Below are positions 1 to 8,582 of a stretch of 64,000 bases of DNA, one piece after another. The stretch is from positions 186,001 to 250,000 of the forward strand of contig CBDEWC010000047.1 in assembly GCA_965243695.1 (NCBI GenBank), read 5' to 3'. The DNA comes from JAKVCB01 sp965243695 (GTDB taxonomy: Bacteria > Planctomycetota > Planctomycetia > Pirellulales > Lacipirellulaceae). The notes beneath the pieces were generated by a model. The model did no database searches. It saw only the letters and a list, made by a program, of their open reading frames with translations, and was not told where the DNA came from. The translations under genes and the position numbers were made by a program. Position 1 is the first letter of the stretch, and every line of letters starts with the position of its first letter.

Positions 1-517
1 TTTTGTCGAACGCGCCAGGAGTGTTGGCGTGGTGACCGCGGCTGAAGCCTGGATGGGGAACCAACGCTACCTGCAAACTTGTCCCGAGAGGATTGATCCG
101 GTCGTCCTGCGTCGACTGGAATTGGGATGCGATGTTTCGACAGCCGATTATCTACAGGCCTATCGGGAGATGTTGAATCTCCGCAAAGAGGCTGCCGGAG
201 CATTGGAGGGAATCGACGCATTACTGGTACCGACCGCGCCGGTTTGTGCCAGGCCGGTTGCGGTGGTGGATGCGAGTCTCGAGAGCTATTTCGAAACCAA
301 CTCCAGGCTTCTCGGCAGCACCTCGATTGGTAATGTGCTCAACTTTTGTGGCCTGTCGGTTCCCTGTGGTTTTTCATCAGATCGATTGCCAATTGGGTTG
401 TTGATCTACGGTCTTCCTTTTGAAGAGCAAAAAATATTGCGGGCAGGCTATGCATACCAACAGGCGACCGACTGGCACCGTGCCTGCCCCGACCTTGCGT
501 GGGCCGTTGCCAAGTAA
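1..517 (+). CDS. Amidase-signature family enzyme, C-terminal part (5' end outside window)
   Basis: The frame is open from the first bases of the window, so only about the last 170 residues are present. The segment reads like the C-terminal part of amidase-signature hydrolases (GatA/AtzF/amidase type): a helical stretch, then 'ALLVPTAPVCARP', then 'LNFCGLSVPCGF' and 'LPIGLLIYG', which correspond to the family's conserved 'D.l..Pt.p..ap', 'NlaGlPai.vP.g' and 'lPvGlqliG' blocks. The catalytic Ser-Ser-Lys triad lies upstream and cannot be checked. These enzymes hydrolyse C-N amide bonds; the substrate cannot be named. A tRNA amidotransferase subunit A is less likely, because the C-terminal segment is divergent and no gatB/gatC is adjacent. 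The gene converges on the dioxygenase that follows, with 31 bp between the stops. Confidence 0.75.
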   Translation, partial: FVERARSVGVVTAAEAWMGNQRYLQTCPERIDPVVLRRLELGCDVSTADYLQAYREMLNLRKEAAGALEGIDALLVPTAPVCARPVAVVDASLESYFETNSRLLGSTSIGNVLNFCGLSVPCGFSSDRLPIGLLIYGLPFEEQKILRAGYAYQQATDWHRACPDLAWAVAK

Positions 518-548
518 GCTGCCGGATTACGTGTTCGGACGATCGCTT

Positions 549-1421
549 TTAGGTCTTCCAGCGGCTGGGACCAAGCCGGGCCGCATCTCGCGCCATGCCA
601 TCGGGACGATTGGGGAGGTCGAACTCAATGTTTTTCGAGTTTAAACTCCCGAAGTATTTTTGGATGGCCGGCGGCAGGGAGGCGATCTGCTTTGGGTCGT
701 AGTCGGTGACTTCACCAATAGGTCCTGCCCACGCTGGCCGATAGGCGATGGACAGCATGCGCCGCGGGTGGTCACTATAGTTTGGGAAATTTCCGTGAAA
801 GACTTTTTGGTTAATGACAACCGCCGATCCTGCCCGACAAGTGATCATCACTTCTTCGGGGTGGGACAGGTATCGCTTGTAGGGGTTTGCATTTTGATGG
901 AGCGACAGGTGAGAACGAGGAATAACCTTGAAAGGCGAACATTCCGGGGTCAAGTCATCCAGGTAGTAGAGTACGCGCACCAGGCAGGGAGAGCTGGCCT
1001 GCAGGCCAAAGATTTGTGAACCGTAGGGCTGGCTGTCGGTATGGATTGCAATACCAGGGTGCCCGGGCTGGGAAACAGTGTAGTGGCAACTGGTGCAGAT
1101 GAGCGCATCGCCAAAAAGATTCTCCAGCAGGTTGACCATTGCTGAGGCGCCAATGAGTTGAATTGCGCCAGGAGAGTCAGTCCACTGCACGTCCTTGAAT
1201 CCGCGCTGGTGTTCACTGTAGTCCGTGGCAGTGGTGGGCAGCTTGTTGACTTCGGTACGTATACTTTCCAAAAGGTGTGGTTCAAGCAGATTGGGAACCA
1301 GCAGGTAACCTTCCAACTCCAGAGAACGAACCTGGTCGGCCGGCGTAAGTGTGGACCAGTCGGTGGAATCCTGCCTGGCTCGGGAAACGCTTTCACGCGA
1401 ATTGGTAAACGATGTGTCCAT
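549..1421 (-). CDS. Phytanoyl-CoA dioxygenase (PhyH) family protein
   Basis: A 290-residue protein with the double-stranded beta-helix pattern of Fe(II)/2-oxoglutarate dioxygenases of the PhyH family. The metal motif HxD is visible as 'IHTDSQPYGS' in the middle of the protein, and the distal His is in 'VFHGNFPNYSDHPRRM', where the nearby Arg is placed to bind 2-oxoglutarate. The C-terminal 'RRMLSIAYRPAW' strand is typical. The family hydroxylates small organic acids or secondary metabolites; the substrate is unknown. There is no signal peptide, so it is probably cytoplasmic. It may lie in one minus-strand transcription unit with the YtoQ and SDR genes upstream (gap of 110 bp to YtoQ). Confidence 0.8.
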   Translation of the reverse strand: MDTSFTNSRESVSRARQDSTDWSTLTPADQVRSLELEGYLLVPNLLEPHLLESIRTEVNKLPTTATDYSEHQRGFKDVQWTDSPGAIQLIGASAMVNLLENLFGDALICTSCHYTVSQPGHPGIAIHTDSQPYGSQIFGLQASSPCLVRVLYYLDDLTPECSPFKVIPRSHLSLHQNANPYKRYLSHPEEVMITCRAGSAVVINQKVFHGNFPNYSDHPRRMLSIAYRPAWAGPIGEVTDYDPKQIASLPPAIQKYFGSLNSKNIEFDLPNRPDGMARDAARLGPSRWKT

Positions 1422-1531
1422 TGCACAGGCTCCGGATTTTATCGTGAATAAAACGGCTTAAGTGGAGACATCCGTGAGTCGGTTTAGAGAGAGGCTGTCC
1501 GCGTGTTGTGCAGTTAGCAGCAGGTTGTGCG

Positions 1532-1990
1532 CTAGCTGTGGTCAATAACATATTGCAGGATTTGCACGACTTGTTGGGGATCGCGCGCGGTCGCACAAGC
1601 TGCCGCGTCAATTTCTTTGAGTGCGTGGTCCAACTCCACATCGTGCAACGTGATCAGTGGTTTTGAAAGTGCCACGGCACTGCCTGCATCGAACGCTGCA
1701 TTCCACTGGCGATATTTGGGGCCAAAACGTACCACGACAATATCCGCATTGGCAAGCAGAGTCCGGGTGCGAATGGCATTGATTCCCGCTCCCTTGCGAT
1801 CTTTCCAAAAGGGATTCGGTTCTTCTCCCAGGATTGCAATGCCACAGTCGTCGCTGGCAGCGTGGTCGACCACCGGGCTGGTAAGTTGGACCGGCAACTC
1901 TGCCTGGTGGATGCCAGCAGCAATTTCAGCGCGCCACGGCGAATGGATTTCGCCGGCGAGATACACGTTCCAATGTCGGGAGTCGGTCAT
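1532..1990 (-). CDS. ytoQ: YtoQ family protein
   Basis: A 152-residue protein closely resembling YtoQ of Bacillus in length and motifs. It opens with 'VYLAGEIHSPWR', has 'DDCGIAILGEEPNPFWKDRKGAGINAIRT' (read in two parts), then 'ADIVVVRFGPKYRQWNAAFDAG' and 'SKPLITLH', the pattern of nucleoside 2-deoxyribosyltransferase-like or TIR-like small alpha/beta proteins. The biochemical role of YtoQ is not established. It lies 36 bp downstream of the SDR gene on the same strand, so cotranscription is likely. The family is the confident part; no function is claimed. Confidence 0.85.
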   Translation of the reverse strand: MTDSRHWNVYLAGEIHSPWRAEIAAGIHQAELPVQLTSPVVDHAASDDCGIAILGEEPNPFWKDRKGAGINAIRTRTLLANADIVVVRFGPKYRQWNAAFDAGSAVALSKPLITLHDVELDHALKEIDAAACATARDPQQVVQILQYVIDHS

Positions 1991-2026
1991 GCTATTGTCG
2001 AAAAAAATGGCGGTTGTTTTTCCAGG

Positions 2027-2833
2027 TCACCAGGCCCGCCAACCACCGTCGATGGTAATGTTTTCGCCAGTAATGTAACTGCCGGCTTCACTGGCCAGAA
2101 GAATAAGGGTCCCCTTCAGTTCGTGGGGCAGGCCCATGCGTTTCATGGGAAGTTTTTCCGACAGTCGTCGAACCTGTTCGGGGTGTGCTTTTTCCGCGTT
2201 TGGAAATGGTCCAGGGCTCAGGCAATTCACCCGGACCCGGTCGTCGGCATAGTAGGCGGCAAGATGCCGGGTCAAATGGATCACGCCACCTTTGTGAGCG
2301 TGGTAAGCGGCTGGACTTGCCATCGCAATACCTTCGTAGGCATCCGGGTACGATGCGACCTGGCCGTACATCGATCCCAAAAGGATGGCTGAGCCATCGG
2401 TTTTGCGCTCGACAATATGGTTGCGGAGTGTGCGGACCAGTTCGAAATAACCGGCCGTGTTGATTTGATGTCGCTGAAATTCTTCAAATGAGCAATCGGT
2501 AAGATCGTGGGCGATCGGTTCCAGGCCATTGTTGATGAGTATGTCGACCTGGCCAGCGGCTTTAACCGCGGCCGCAAAACCTGAGGCAATCGATTCTGGA
2601 TCGGTGTGATCAAGGGCCACGCCATGATGGGTAGCGTTACCGGGTGTCGGCAGGTTGGCGGCTGCGTCACCTGCGCGAGATGCCTCGCGGCTGGAGATGA
2701 CCACCGCTGCACCGGCTTCGGCCAGAGCTCGGCTGAGAGAGGTCCCCAGCCAGCCGGTTCCTCCTGTGATCAGGGCGACTTTACCCGAGAGATCAAATAA
2801 CTCATGGATCGTAGGTTCGGAGTAAGTTGCCAC
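2027..2833 (-). CDS. Short-chain dehydrogenase/reductase (SDR) family oxidoreductase
   Basis: A classical SDR of 268 residues. The Rossmann signature 'ALITGGTGWLG' is near the N-terminus, 'ILINNG' is in the NNAG position, the active-site Tyr and Lys are in 'YHAHKGG', and 'NCLSPGPFPN' and 'ITGENITIDGG' close the fold. The frame is open to 3019, but I chose the GTG at 2833 because an AGGAG lies 9 nt upstream (2843-2847) and the first residues then lead straight into the nucleotide-binding fold; the upstream extension looks like untranslated sequence. It probably acts on a sugar- or aldonate-type alcohol, by general resemblance to gluconate-5-dehydrogenase-like SDRs, but the substrate is not certain. 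It lies downstream of the MFS transporter and upstream of ytoQ on the same strand. Confidence 0.85.
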   Translation of the reverse strand: MATYSEPTIHELFDLSGKVALITGGTGWLGTSLSRALAEAGAAVVISSREASRAGDAAANLPTPGNATHHGVALDHTDPESIASGFAAAVKAAGQVDILINNGLEPIAHDLTDCSFEEFQRHQINTAGYFELVRTLRNHIVERKTDGSAILLGSMYGQVASYPDAYEGIAMASPAAYHAHKGGVIHLTRHLAAYYADDRVRVNCLSPGPFPNAEKAHPEQVRRLSEKLPMKRMGLPHELKGTLILLASEAGSYITGENITIDGGWRAW

Positions 2834-3015
2834 TATTGAGGTCTCCTGTTTTGGTGGTTGTCGATCTCCGGCTGCCAGCAAAGGAAGGCTGGGAAGGTGT
2901 CTCGGAGGATTTCGTTGTGCATCTGGTACCGATGAGTTTACCGAAAAAGAGAGGGCAAGTAACCCGGGCAACTTGTTGATTTTCAGGCCGGGCGAAAAAG
3001 GAGGGCCGATCGACT

Positions 3016-4416
3016 TCAATCGTCAAACGTGGTTGCTTCGCGCTGCGGTATGAAAAAGACGACGATCAACCCGGCAGCATAAATAAAGCTGGTGTAGGTT
3101 CCAATCGTTGCGTAATCGCCATGAAAATGAGTTTTTAGCATCGCAGCAGCAAACAACACTCCCACGGCAGTCAGAATGCGTCCCCAGTTGAAGCTTACAC
3201 CGGCCCCGGTAGACCGCACGCGGGTGGGGAACAGTTCCGGGAGGCAAAGAGGTAACCAGCCGAAGAAGAAGCCGCTGAAACATCCTAACGCACCACACCA
3301 AAACAGGAACCATGCCTCGTTTTCATCAGGGGTGAGACGAAACAACACCTGGGCGCTAATCAATGCTCCCAGGCTGACCAGAAAATAGCACCGCCTGCGG
3401 CCAAGCCATACGGCCAGCCCGCCACCGAGCAGGCTCGTGATCATGCCGGGCAGAGATCGGGCGATTCCCACCCGCGCTTTCAGGCCAGGATCGCCAACCT
3501 GGGCTGCCCACGCCATCACCCAATTCGAACTTCCCCAGCCGCCAAACAGGGGAATCGTTCCCAGGGCAATTCCCAAAATCGTGATCCCAAGAATTGGACG
3601 TTTGAAGATCTCACCCAGACCCACCGGTTTTGTACGCTCAGCCTTGCCGTTGGCTTGTTTCAGGGCTAACCACCGTGGTGATTCGGGAATCACCATCAGC
3701 ACCAACAGCCCCAGCACAACTGGGGTCGCTCCCAGCCACATAATCCACCGCCAGTCGTCGATGGTTACATGTTTGGTGCGGGCGATCATATTGAGCATGA
3801 AAATTCCAATGTTGGCTGCGGTACCAATGGCTCCAGCCAGGATAGGACGGGAAAAGTTCGGCCAGGTTTCACTCACCAGGGCAATACCGTTGGGCCACAT
3901 CCCGCCGATCCCCATGCAAGTCACAAAACGAACCACCAGCAGTTGCCAGGGGTCTGTGACAAAGACGGTGACCGCAGAAAAGACGGAGTACCAGAGAATA
4001 CTGAGTCCCATTGCCCGGGCCCGACCAAAACGGTCTCCCACCCAGCCAAAAACGTATCCCCCCAGCGCCGCACCCAGCAAGAAGGCAGCGATCAATCTGC
4101 CAAACCACTCACCAATAATGGCTTCCCGTGAGCTCGATTTTTCTGTGGAATCTAAGGTCCCATCTTGATTTTTATCAAACTGGGAAACAATTTCTGGGTT
4201 CGGCTCCCGCGATTCTGGCGAGGCAGCAATCCCCTGCTCGACAAATTCCTGCTGGAGCAAACTGGCCGACGCATCACGCATCGCCAGGCTTGAGATGGCC
4301 AGTTGCCAGCCTGCACACATCCATCCTAAAAAGGCAGTTGTCAGGACCAGCGCGCAGCTGACCGTCGAAAGAGATGGGATTGCGCCAGAGAGCTGTGGAT
4401 CAGACTTTTGAGACAT
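3016..4416 (-). CDS. MFS transporter with an EF-hand motif in its first extracytoplasmic loop
   Basis: A 466-residue major facilitator of the sugar/aromatic-acid porter type. The hydrophobic segments fit about 12 TM helices. The loop after TM2 has 'GWVGDRFGRARAM', matching the MFS G-x-x-x-D-R/K-x-G-R signature; 'VIPESPRWL' is the usual PESPRWL block before the central loop, and 'LPELFPTRVRSTG' is in the second half. The first loop is unusually long and carries a canonical 12-residue EF-hand loop, 'DKNQDGTLDSTE' (residues 81-92; D, N, D, G, D and E in the metal positions). The start at 4416 is preferred over an in-frame start at 4629 because the extra 71 residues do not look like protein. A role in solute uptake together with the SDR and aldehyde dehydrogenase nearby is inference. 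Confidence 0.85.
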   Translation of the reverse strand: MSQKSDPQLSGAIPSLSTVSCALVLTTAFLGWMCAGWQLAISSLAMRDASASLLQQEFVEQGIAASPESREPNPEIVSQFDKNQDGTLDSTEKSSSREAIIGEWFGRLIAAFLLGAALGGYVFGWVGDRFGRARAMGLSILWYSVFSAVTVFVTDPWQLLVVRFVTCMGIGGMWPNGIALVSETWPNFSRPILAGAIGTAANIGIFMLNMIARTKHVTIDDWRWIMWLGATPVVLGLLVLMVIPESPRWLALKQANGKAERTKPVGLGEIFKRPILGITILGIALGTIPLFGGWGSSNWVMAWAAQVGDPGLKARVGIARSLPGMITSLLGGGLAVWLGRRRCYFLVSLGALISAQVLFRLTPDENEAWFLFWCGALGCFSGFFFGWLPLCLPELFPTRVRSTGAGVSFNWGRILTAVGVLFAAAMLKTHFHGDYATIGTYTSFIYAAGLIVVFFIPQREATTFDD

Positions 4417-4995
4417 AGGGTGGTTTCGGTAGAGACCAGACCGACAGAACTGGTGTCCTTGTTGATTTTTGCTCCGATGCTTTGTTCGGTAGACCGCCGA
4501 TATCTTAAGATCGGGGCCCTGACTCTGCAATGCGACCGATTCGCTCCCTGGAAAAGGACGGGTTTGGGCGAAAAGTTTGCGGACCACGTTTCGCAAAGGT
4601 GGACCGTCAGCCGTTGGTCCAGCATTCAAAAGCAGTCACGGCGAGAAGGGGGGTCCGCAGCGCAAATCCTCCTGATGTGTTTTCCCGTTGGGAACGCTTG
4701 GGATTCTTCGAATCATGGAGTGCTGGGGTGGTTTTTTAAGATCAACGGGTGGCCCTGGAATTTTAAAAAAACCACTTTCAGGCGGTTGCAGGAGTGGGCT
4801 GTGGAGGTGAGAATTTGTGACCCGCAGTAGTTTTGCGGTTTGATTGTGGAGCGACTTGCGTTTCCTGTCAAAATAAACAACGGCGATGCTGAACAGGTCA
4901 TGGGAACGACTTCGGTGGACGACCCTCGTTTCGCAGAATTCCTCTTTCTGGGGCTCAACTTCACTTCACGATTTGATTCAAAGGGACAGTTCGCA
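4417..4995. other. Divergent intergenic region between MFS transporter and aldehyde dehydrogenase
   Basis: This stretch of 579 bp separates two divergently transcribed genes, so promoters for both should lie here. Open frames cross it, but none has recognisable protein character. I see no clear hairpin, repeat or operator. Confidence 0.5.
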
Positions 4996-6552
4996 ATGGC
5001 AACATCTCCAGCTGACATTCAGGCTTTCACAGCATCTGCATTCACCACCTCGGATAAATTCACCGAGTTTTGCAACAACGGCGGCAAGCCTTTGGGGGGC
5101 ATCATTGGTGGCAAAAGTGTTGCCGGATCGATGAATGCAACCTTTCAAACGACCGATCCCGGTTCTCAAGAAGTGCTCGCTACGGTATGCGAGATGGGCC
5201 AGGCTGAAGTCGCGCTCGCGGTCGAAGCCGCATCACGAGCGTACTGCGGAGAGGGAAAAAAAGGCTGGAAAAATACTTCCGTGGCAGATCGTATTGGCTT
5301 GGTCAAAAAACTGGTCGAACTGTGTGAACGGGATCGAGATATCCTGCTTGCCTGTGAAGTTCGCGACGGAGGCAAAGTTTCCGAACTGGCCGAAGGCGAT
5401 TTTACGCAGATTCGCGCATGTGCGGAATATTTCTGTGGGGTGGCAGAGCGAATTCCGGTAGGCGATAGCCCGCCCATGCAGGTTGCCGATGGGGTCCAAG
5501 CGTTTACGCACCGGGAACCTTGGGGAGTAGTTGCCGGAATCATTCCCTGGAATTACCCCATTGTGTTGACTTCATGGTTTATGTTCCCGGCGCTGTTGTC
5601 TGGCAATACGATCCTGATCAAGCCGGCTGAAGATACCCCGCTCTCGGCACTTCACATCGGCAAGCTTGCCGAAGAAGCCGGATTTCCGCCAGGCGTGATC
5701 AACGTGTTGCCAGGTCGTGGCGAGATCACCGGCCAGTGCATCGCCGAGCATCCCGAGGTGCGATACATCGCGTTTACCGGATCGCCTGGAGTTGGCCAGG
5801 CCATTTTTCGGACCTGTGACCGGCATGGCACGCGGATGAAACGGGAAATGGGGGGTAACGGCGCAGCAATTGTTCTCGGTGATGCGGATCCTGAATTGGT
5901 GGCCCGCATGATTGGCCGGGCTACGAACCAGCACTTCGGACAGACGTGTTGTACGGTTCATCGGGTTTTTGTCGATGACAAAATTTCTGATGACTTCATC
6001 GACGCACAACGCACCTTCTTTGAAGGCTTGAAGATTGGTTACCAGGTCGATGAAGGAACCCAGTTAGGCGCTGTTGTGAATTCGACACAACAGTCTCGTA
6101 TTTTGCAGGCGCAGCAAGAGACCGCGGTTCGTGGTGGCGACGCAATCCTGCCTGGCGGACTGGCTGACGTGAGTGGCCGGGATGGATTTTACTTGAAGCC
6201 AGCCCTCTACCGCACAGCCCCCGGAGTTAAATGCAACCCCTTCGAAGTCTTTCACGCTTTTGCTACGGTGTGTCCTGTCAGTTCGGCTGAGGAAGCGATG
6301 CAACTGGCCAATGATTCGGCCTACGGGCTTGGCGCCAGTGTTTGGACCCAGGACATCGATCGCGGGGTGGCCCTGGCCAAACAATTCCGCGACGGAACTG
6401 GCCAGGTGAATTGTCACAATACGGTCGCATACGGAATGCCCTATGGTGGACAGGGAATTTCCGGAGGTCCCGGAGGTGGGGTGAACTGTGAGGAAACATT
6501 CCTCGATTACACCCAGGTGAAAGCCGTTTACGTTGCCGAATATCCTGGCTAA
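4996..6552 (+). CDS. Aldehyde dehydrogenase family protein
   Basis: A 518-residue NAD(P)+-dependent aldehyde dehydrogenase, resembling betaine/aminobutyraldehyde types. Visible landmarks are 'GIIPWNYPIVLTSW' (coenzyme pocket), 'LIKPAEDTPLSA' (Lys of the cofactor site), 'FTGSPGVGQ' (Rossmann Gly motif), 'REMGGNGAAIVL' with the general-base Glu, and 'HFGQTCCTVHRVFV' with the nucleophilic Cys (two adjacent Cys). 'EVFHAFATVCPVS' and 'PYGGQGISG' are typical C-terminal blocks. The frame is open from 4840, but ATG 4996 is preferred: a GGGA lies 9 nt upstream, and the preceding sequence is not conserved in character. About 25 N-terminal residues precede the ordinary family start. It oxidises an aldehyde to the acid in the cytoplasm; the substrate is unknown. 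Confidence 0.9.
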   Translation: MATSPADIQAFTASAFTTSDKFTEFCNNGGKPLGGIIGGKSVAGSMNATFQTTDPGSQEVLATVCEMGQAEVALAVEAASRAYCGEGKKGWKNTSVADRIGLVKKLVELCERDRDILLACEVRDGGKVSELAEGDFTQIRACAEYFCGVAERIPVGDSPPMQVADGVQAFTHREPWGVVAGIIPWNYPIVLTSWFMFPALLSGNTILIKPAEDTPLSALHIGKLAEEAGFPPGVINVLPGRGEITGQCIAEHPEVRYIAFTGSPGVGQAIFRTCDRHGTRMKREMGGNGAAIVLGDADPELVARMIGRATNQHFGQTCCTVHRVFVDDKISDDFIDAQRTFFEGLKIGYQVDEGTQLGAVVNSTQQSRILQAQQETAVRGGDAILPGGLADVSGRDGFYLKPALYRTAPGVKCNPFEVFHAFATVCPVSSAEEAMQLANDSAYGLGASVWTQDIDRGVALAKQFRDGTGQVNCHNTVAYGMPYGGQGISGGPGGGVNCEETFLDYTQVKAVYVAEYPG

Positions 6553-6618
6553 CGGTCAAACGCATGGTCGGCAGTTGGTGGAGCCGAACCTGGTAGTTGG
6601 TTCGTTCGTACGCGCTGT

Positions 6619-7155
6619 TTACGGCTTGGCTCCAGGCGGTCGATACGCCTTGAGGCGATCCTCATGCGTCGTCAATCGGGCTCCTTCGATCAGGTCGATG
6701 CAGTAGGGAATCGCCGGAAATACCGCGTCGAGGCACTCGCAAATTGCCCGCGGCTGGCCAGGCAGGTTGACGATCAAAGACTGGCCACGAACACCCGCCA
6801 TCTGTCGCGACAAGATTGCCGTGGGAACTTTCTGCAAGGAAACTTCCCGCATGAGTTCGCCAAACCCTGGCAGCAATTTTTCACAAACGGCCTCGGTTGC
6901 CTCGGGCGTGATATCGCGCCGCGCCGGGCCCGTTCCGCCGGTCGTAATGACCAGGCAGCAATTCTGTTGGTCGCACATCTCTTTCAAAACGGCGGCCAGC
7001 TGCGCCGGTTCGTCTGGCACGATTCGTGCAACTGGTGTCCAGGCGCAGGAAAGAACTTCCGACAGGTACTCTCGGATCGCGGGACCACCTCGGTCTTCGT
7101 ATTCACCACGACTTGCCCTGTCCGAAACGGTAATGATGCCGATATTCGCTGTCAT
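6619..7155 (-). CDS. mog: Molybdopterin adenylyltransferase (MogA/MoaB family)
   Basis: A 178-residue protein with the MogA/MoaB fold: 'GIITVSDRASRGEYEDRGGP' at the N-terminus, the molybdopterin-binding block 'LVITTGGTGPARRDITPEAT' and the closing block 'LIVNLPGQPRAICECL'. Mog adenylates molybdopterin before molybdate insertion, so it serves molybdenum enzymes; XdhC, another Mo-enzyme maturation factor, is encoded about 47 kb away in this window. ATG 7155 is chosen because the family begins just before 'IGIITVSD'; the open frame to 7299 adds nothing recognisable. It converges on the aldehyde dehydrogenase, with 66 bp between the stops. Confidence 0.9.
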   Translation of the reverse strand: MTANIGIITVSDRASRGEYEDRGGPAIREYLSEVLSCAWTPVARIVPDEPAQLAAVLKEMCDQQNCCLVITTGGTGPARRDITPEATEAVCEKLLPGFGELMREVSLQKVPTAILSRQMAGVRGQSLIVNLPGQPRAICECLDAVFPAIPYCIDLIEGARLTTHEDRLKAYRPPGAKP

Positions 7156-7562
7156 GACGTTACACAACTTTCTGGCTGTGCCCTGGAAATCTGAGCTTGA
7201 TAGGATGCCAACGCTACCGCGAACGATATGGCCACAGGAATGTTTCAAGCAGCATCTGCGAGCAACCAGGTCATGGTGGCAGGCAACTGTCCACCTCAAG
7301 CCGACAATCGTACCGCCGAAGAACCCAGCCTACAAGCGGTCCGGCGCGGGGGGCTTGTTTGTCGCATGACGTTACGGAACGGTGAGATGTATTTTCGCCT
7401 CACGAATTTGTCCACCGACCATGTTACAATAGGCCCCGATTCACAAACGGTTGGGATGGCGGAAGTCCAACCAGCGTCAAAAAGTCGATGCGTCTTGCTG
7501 AATTGCAAGCAGCCACTGAAAAATTGCTTTTTCCAAGGAGGAGACCCGAGAGGTACAAAACT
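7156..7562. other. Divergent intergenic region between mog and an SDR gene
   Basis: About 400 bp that must hold promoters for both divergent genes. TACAAT at 7425-7430, preceded by TG, looks like an extended -10 element for the rightward SDR gene, but no matching -35 is evident. A purine-rich AAGGAGGAG (7535-7543) and GAGAGG (7548-7553) precede the SDR start; the second is at normal Shine-Dalgarno spacing. Confidence 0.4.
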
Positions 7563-8333
7563 ATGGATAACCGTATTGCATTAGTGACGGGTGCTGGTCG
7601 AGGTATTGGGCGAGCCATTGCCCTCTCGCTTGCCGCCGGCGGTAGGAGAGTTGCGGTGACTGCTCGCACCAAGGAACAGTTGGAATCGCTTGTTGGCTCA
7701 ATTGGTGAGGCGGGGGGGCAGGGCCTGGCGATCGTCGCTGACCTTGTTGACCAAGACGCTCCTGCCCGGATTGTGGAACGTGTTAAGAAAACATGGGGGC
7801 CGGTTGAGATTCTCGTGAACAATGCGGGAATAGGTAGCAGTGAATCACCGCGGCAACTGGTCGACTACGACGACGAATTTTGGGACAGGAGTTTTGCGGT
7901 TAATGTGAATGCGCCATACCGGTTAACCAAACTGGTCCTTGCAGACATGCTTGAAGCTGGTTGGGGACGCATCATCAATATTGCGTCGATCAACGGAAAG
8001 GTTCCCGTATTGCACGGCGCAGCCTACACGGCCACCAAGCATGCGATGCTGGGTTTGACCAAGGTCACGGCGATTGAGGTAGGCGACAAGGGTATCACTG
8101 CCAATGCGGTGTGTCCTGGTGTCACGGCCACGTTGATGAACGATAAACGGCTCCAATACGATGCCCAGCGAACTGGCAATACGCCCGAGCAAATTGAGGA
8201 ATCTGCTTCGTTGCTTGGTCGCCGCCTGGATCCGGATGAAGTTGCCGCGATGGCGGTCTTTCTCGCCGGCGATTCGGCCGGTGCGATCAATGGTCAGGCA
8301 CTCAATGTTTGTGGTGGAAGATGTTTTAACTGA
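7563..8333 (+). CDS. SDR family NAD(P)-dependent oxidoreductase (FabG/3-hydroxybutyrate dehydrogenase-like)
   Basis: A 256-residue classical SDR. 'ALVTGAGRGIGRAIA' is the TGxxxGIG cofactor motif, 'ILVNNAGIGS' the NNAG motif, the catalytic Ser lies in 'INIASINGK', and Tyr/Lys are in 'YTATKHAM'. 'GITANAVCPGVTAT' and 'GQALNVCGG' end the fold. The overall pattern fits 3-hydroxybutyrate or 3-oxoacyl reductases, but SDR substrates cannot be read from motifs alone. The start at ATG 7563 has GAGAGG about 9 nt upstream; an in-frame extension to 7488 is unlikely. The gene is alone, followed by a 249-bp gap before birA on the same strand. Confidence 0.85.
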   Translation: MDNRIALVTGAGRGIGRAIALSLAAGGRRVAVTARTKEQLESLVGSIGEAGGQGLAIVADLVDQDAPARIVERVKKTWGPVEILVNNAGIGSSESPRQLVDYDDEFWDRSFAVNVNAPYRLTKLVLADMLEAGWGRIINIASINGKVPVLHGAAYTATKHAMLGLTKVTAIEVGDKGITANAVCPGVTATLMNDKRLQYDAQRTGNTPEQIEESASLLGRRLDPDEVAAMAVFLAGDSAGAINGQALNVCGGRCFN

Positions 8334-8582
8334 TAGTTCAGAGAGCTGGCGATCGAGTTTCGATCGATTTGGGAACGCGAGGCGAGTTTTTCCACTCGTA
8401 AGGATAGGATGGCCCCAGCGTTCCCGCCCTGACCAATGAAAGCGGAAAAATCTCCAGGCCGTTCAGGTTGCGATTTGACAGGAAATTGACACCCGCTTAC
8501 ACTCGCCCCACCATGCGTGCTGCCACCGGTCAACAGGTTTGCCGGGGCGGTCAGTTACCTTGACCCTCGTTCGCTCATTGCC

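Noticed and set aside
2834..3019. N-terminal extension of the SDR gene to 3019
   Set aside because: A GTG at 2833 with AGGAG at 9 nt gives a normal SDR N-terminus; the extension would overlap the end of the MFS gene and shows no domain.
4417..4629. N-terminal extension of the MFS transporter
   Set aside because: The extra 71 residues lack any character of a signal or domain, and the transporter family starts near residue 1 of the ATG at 4416.
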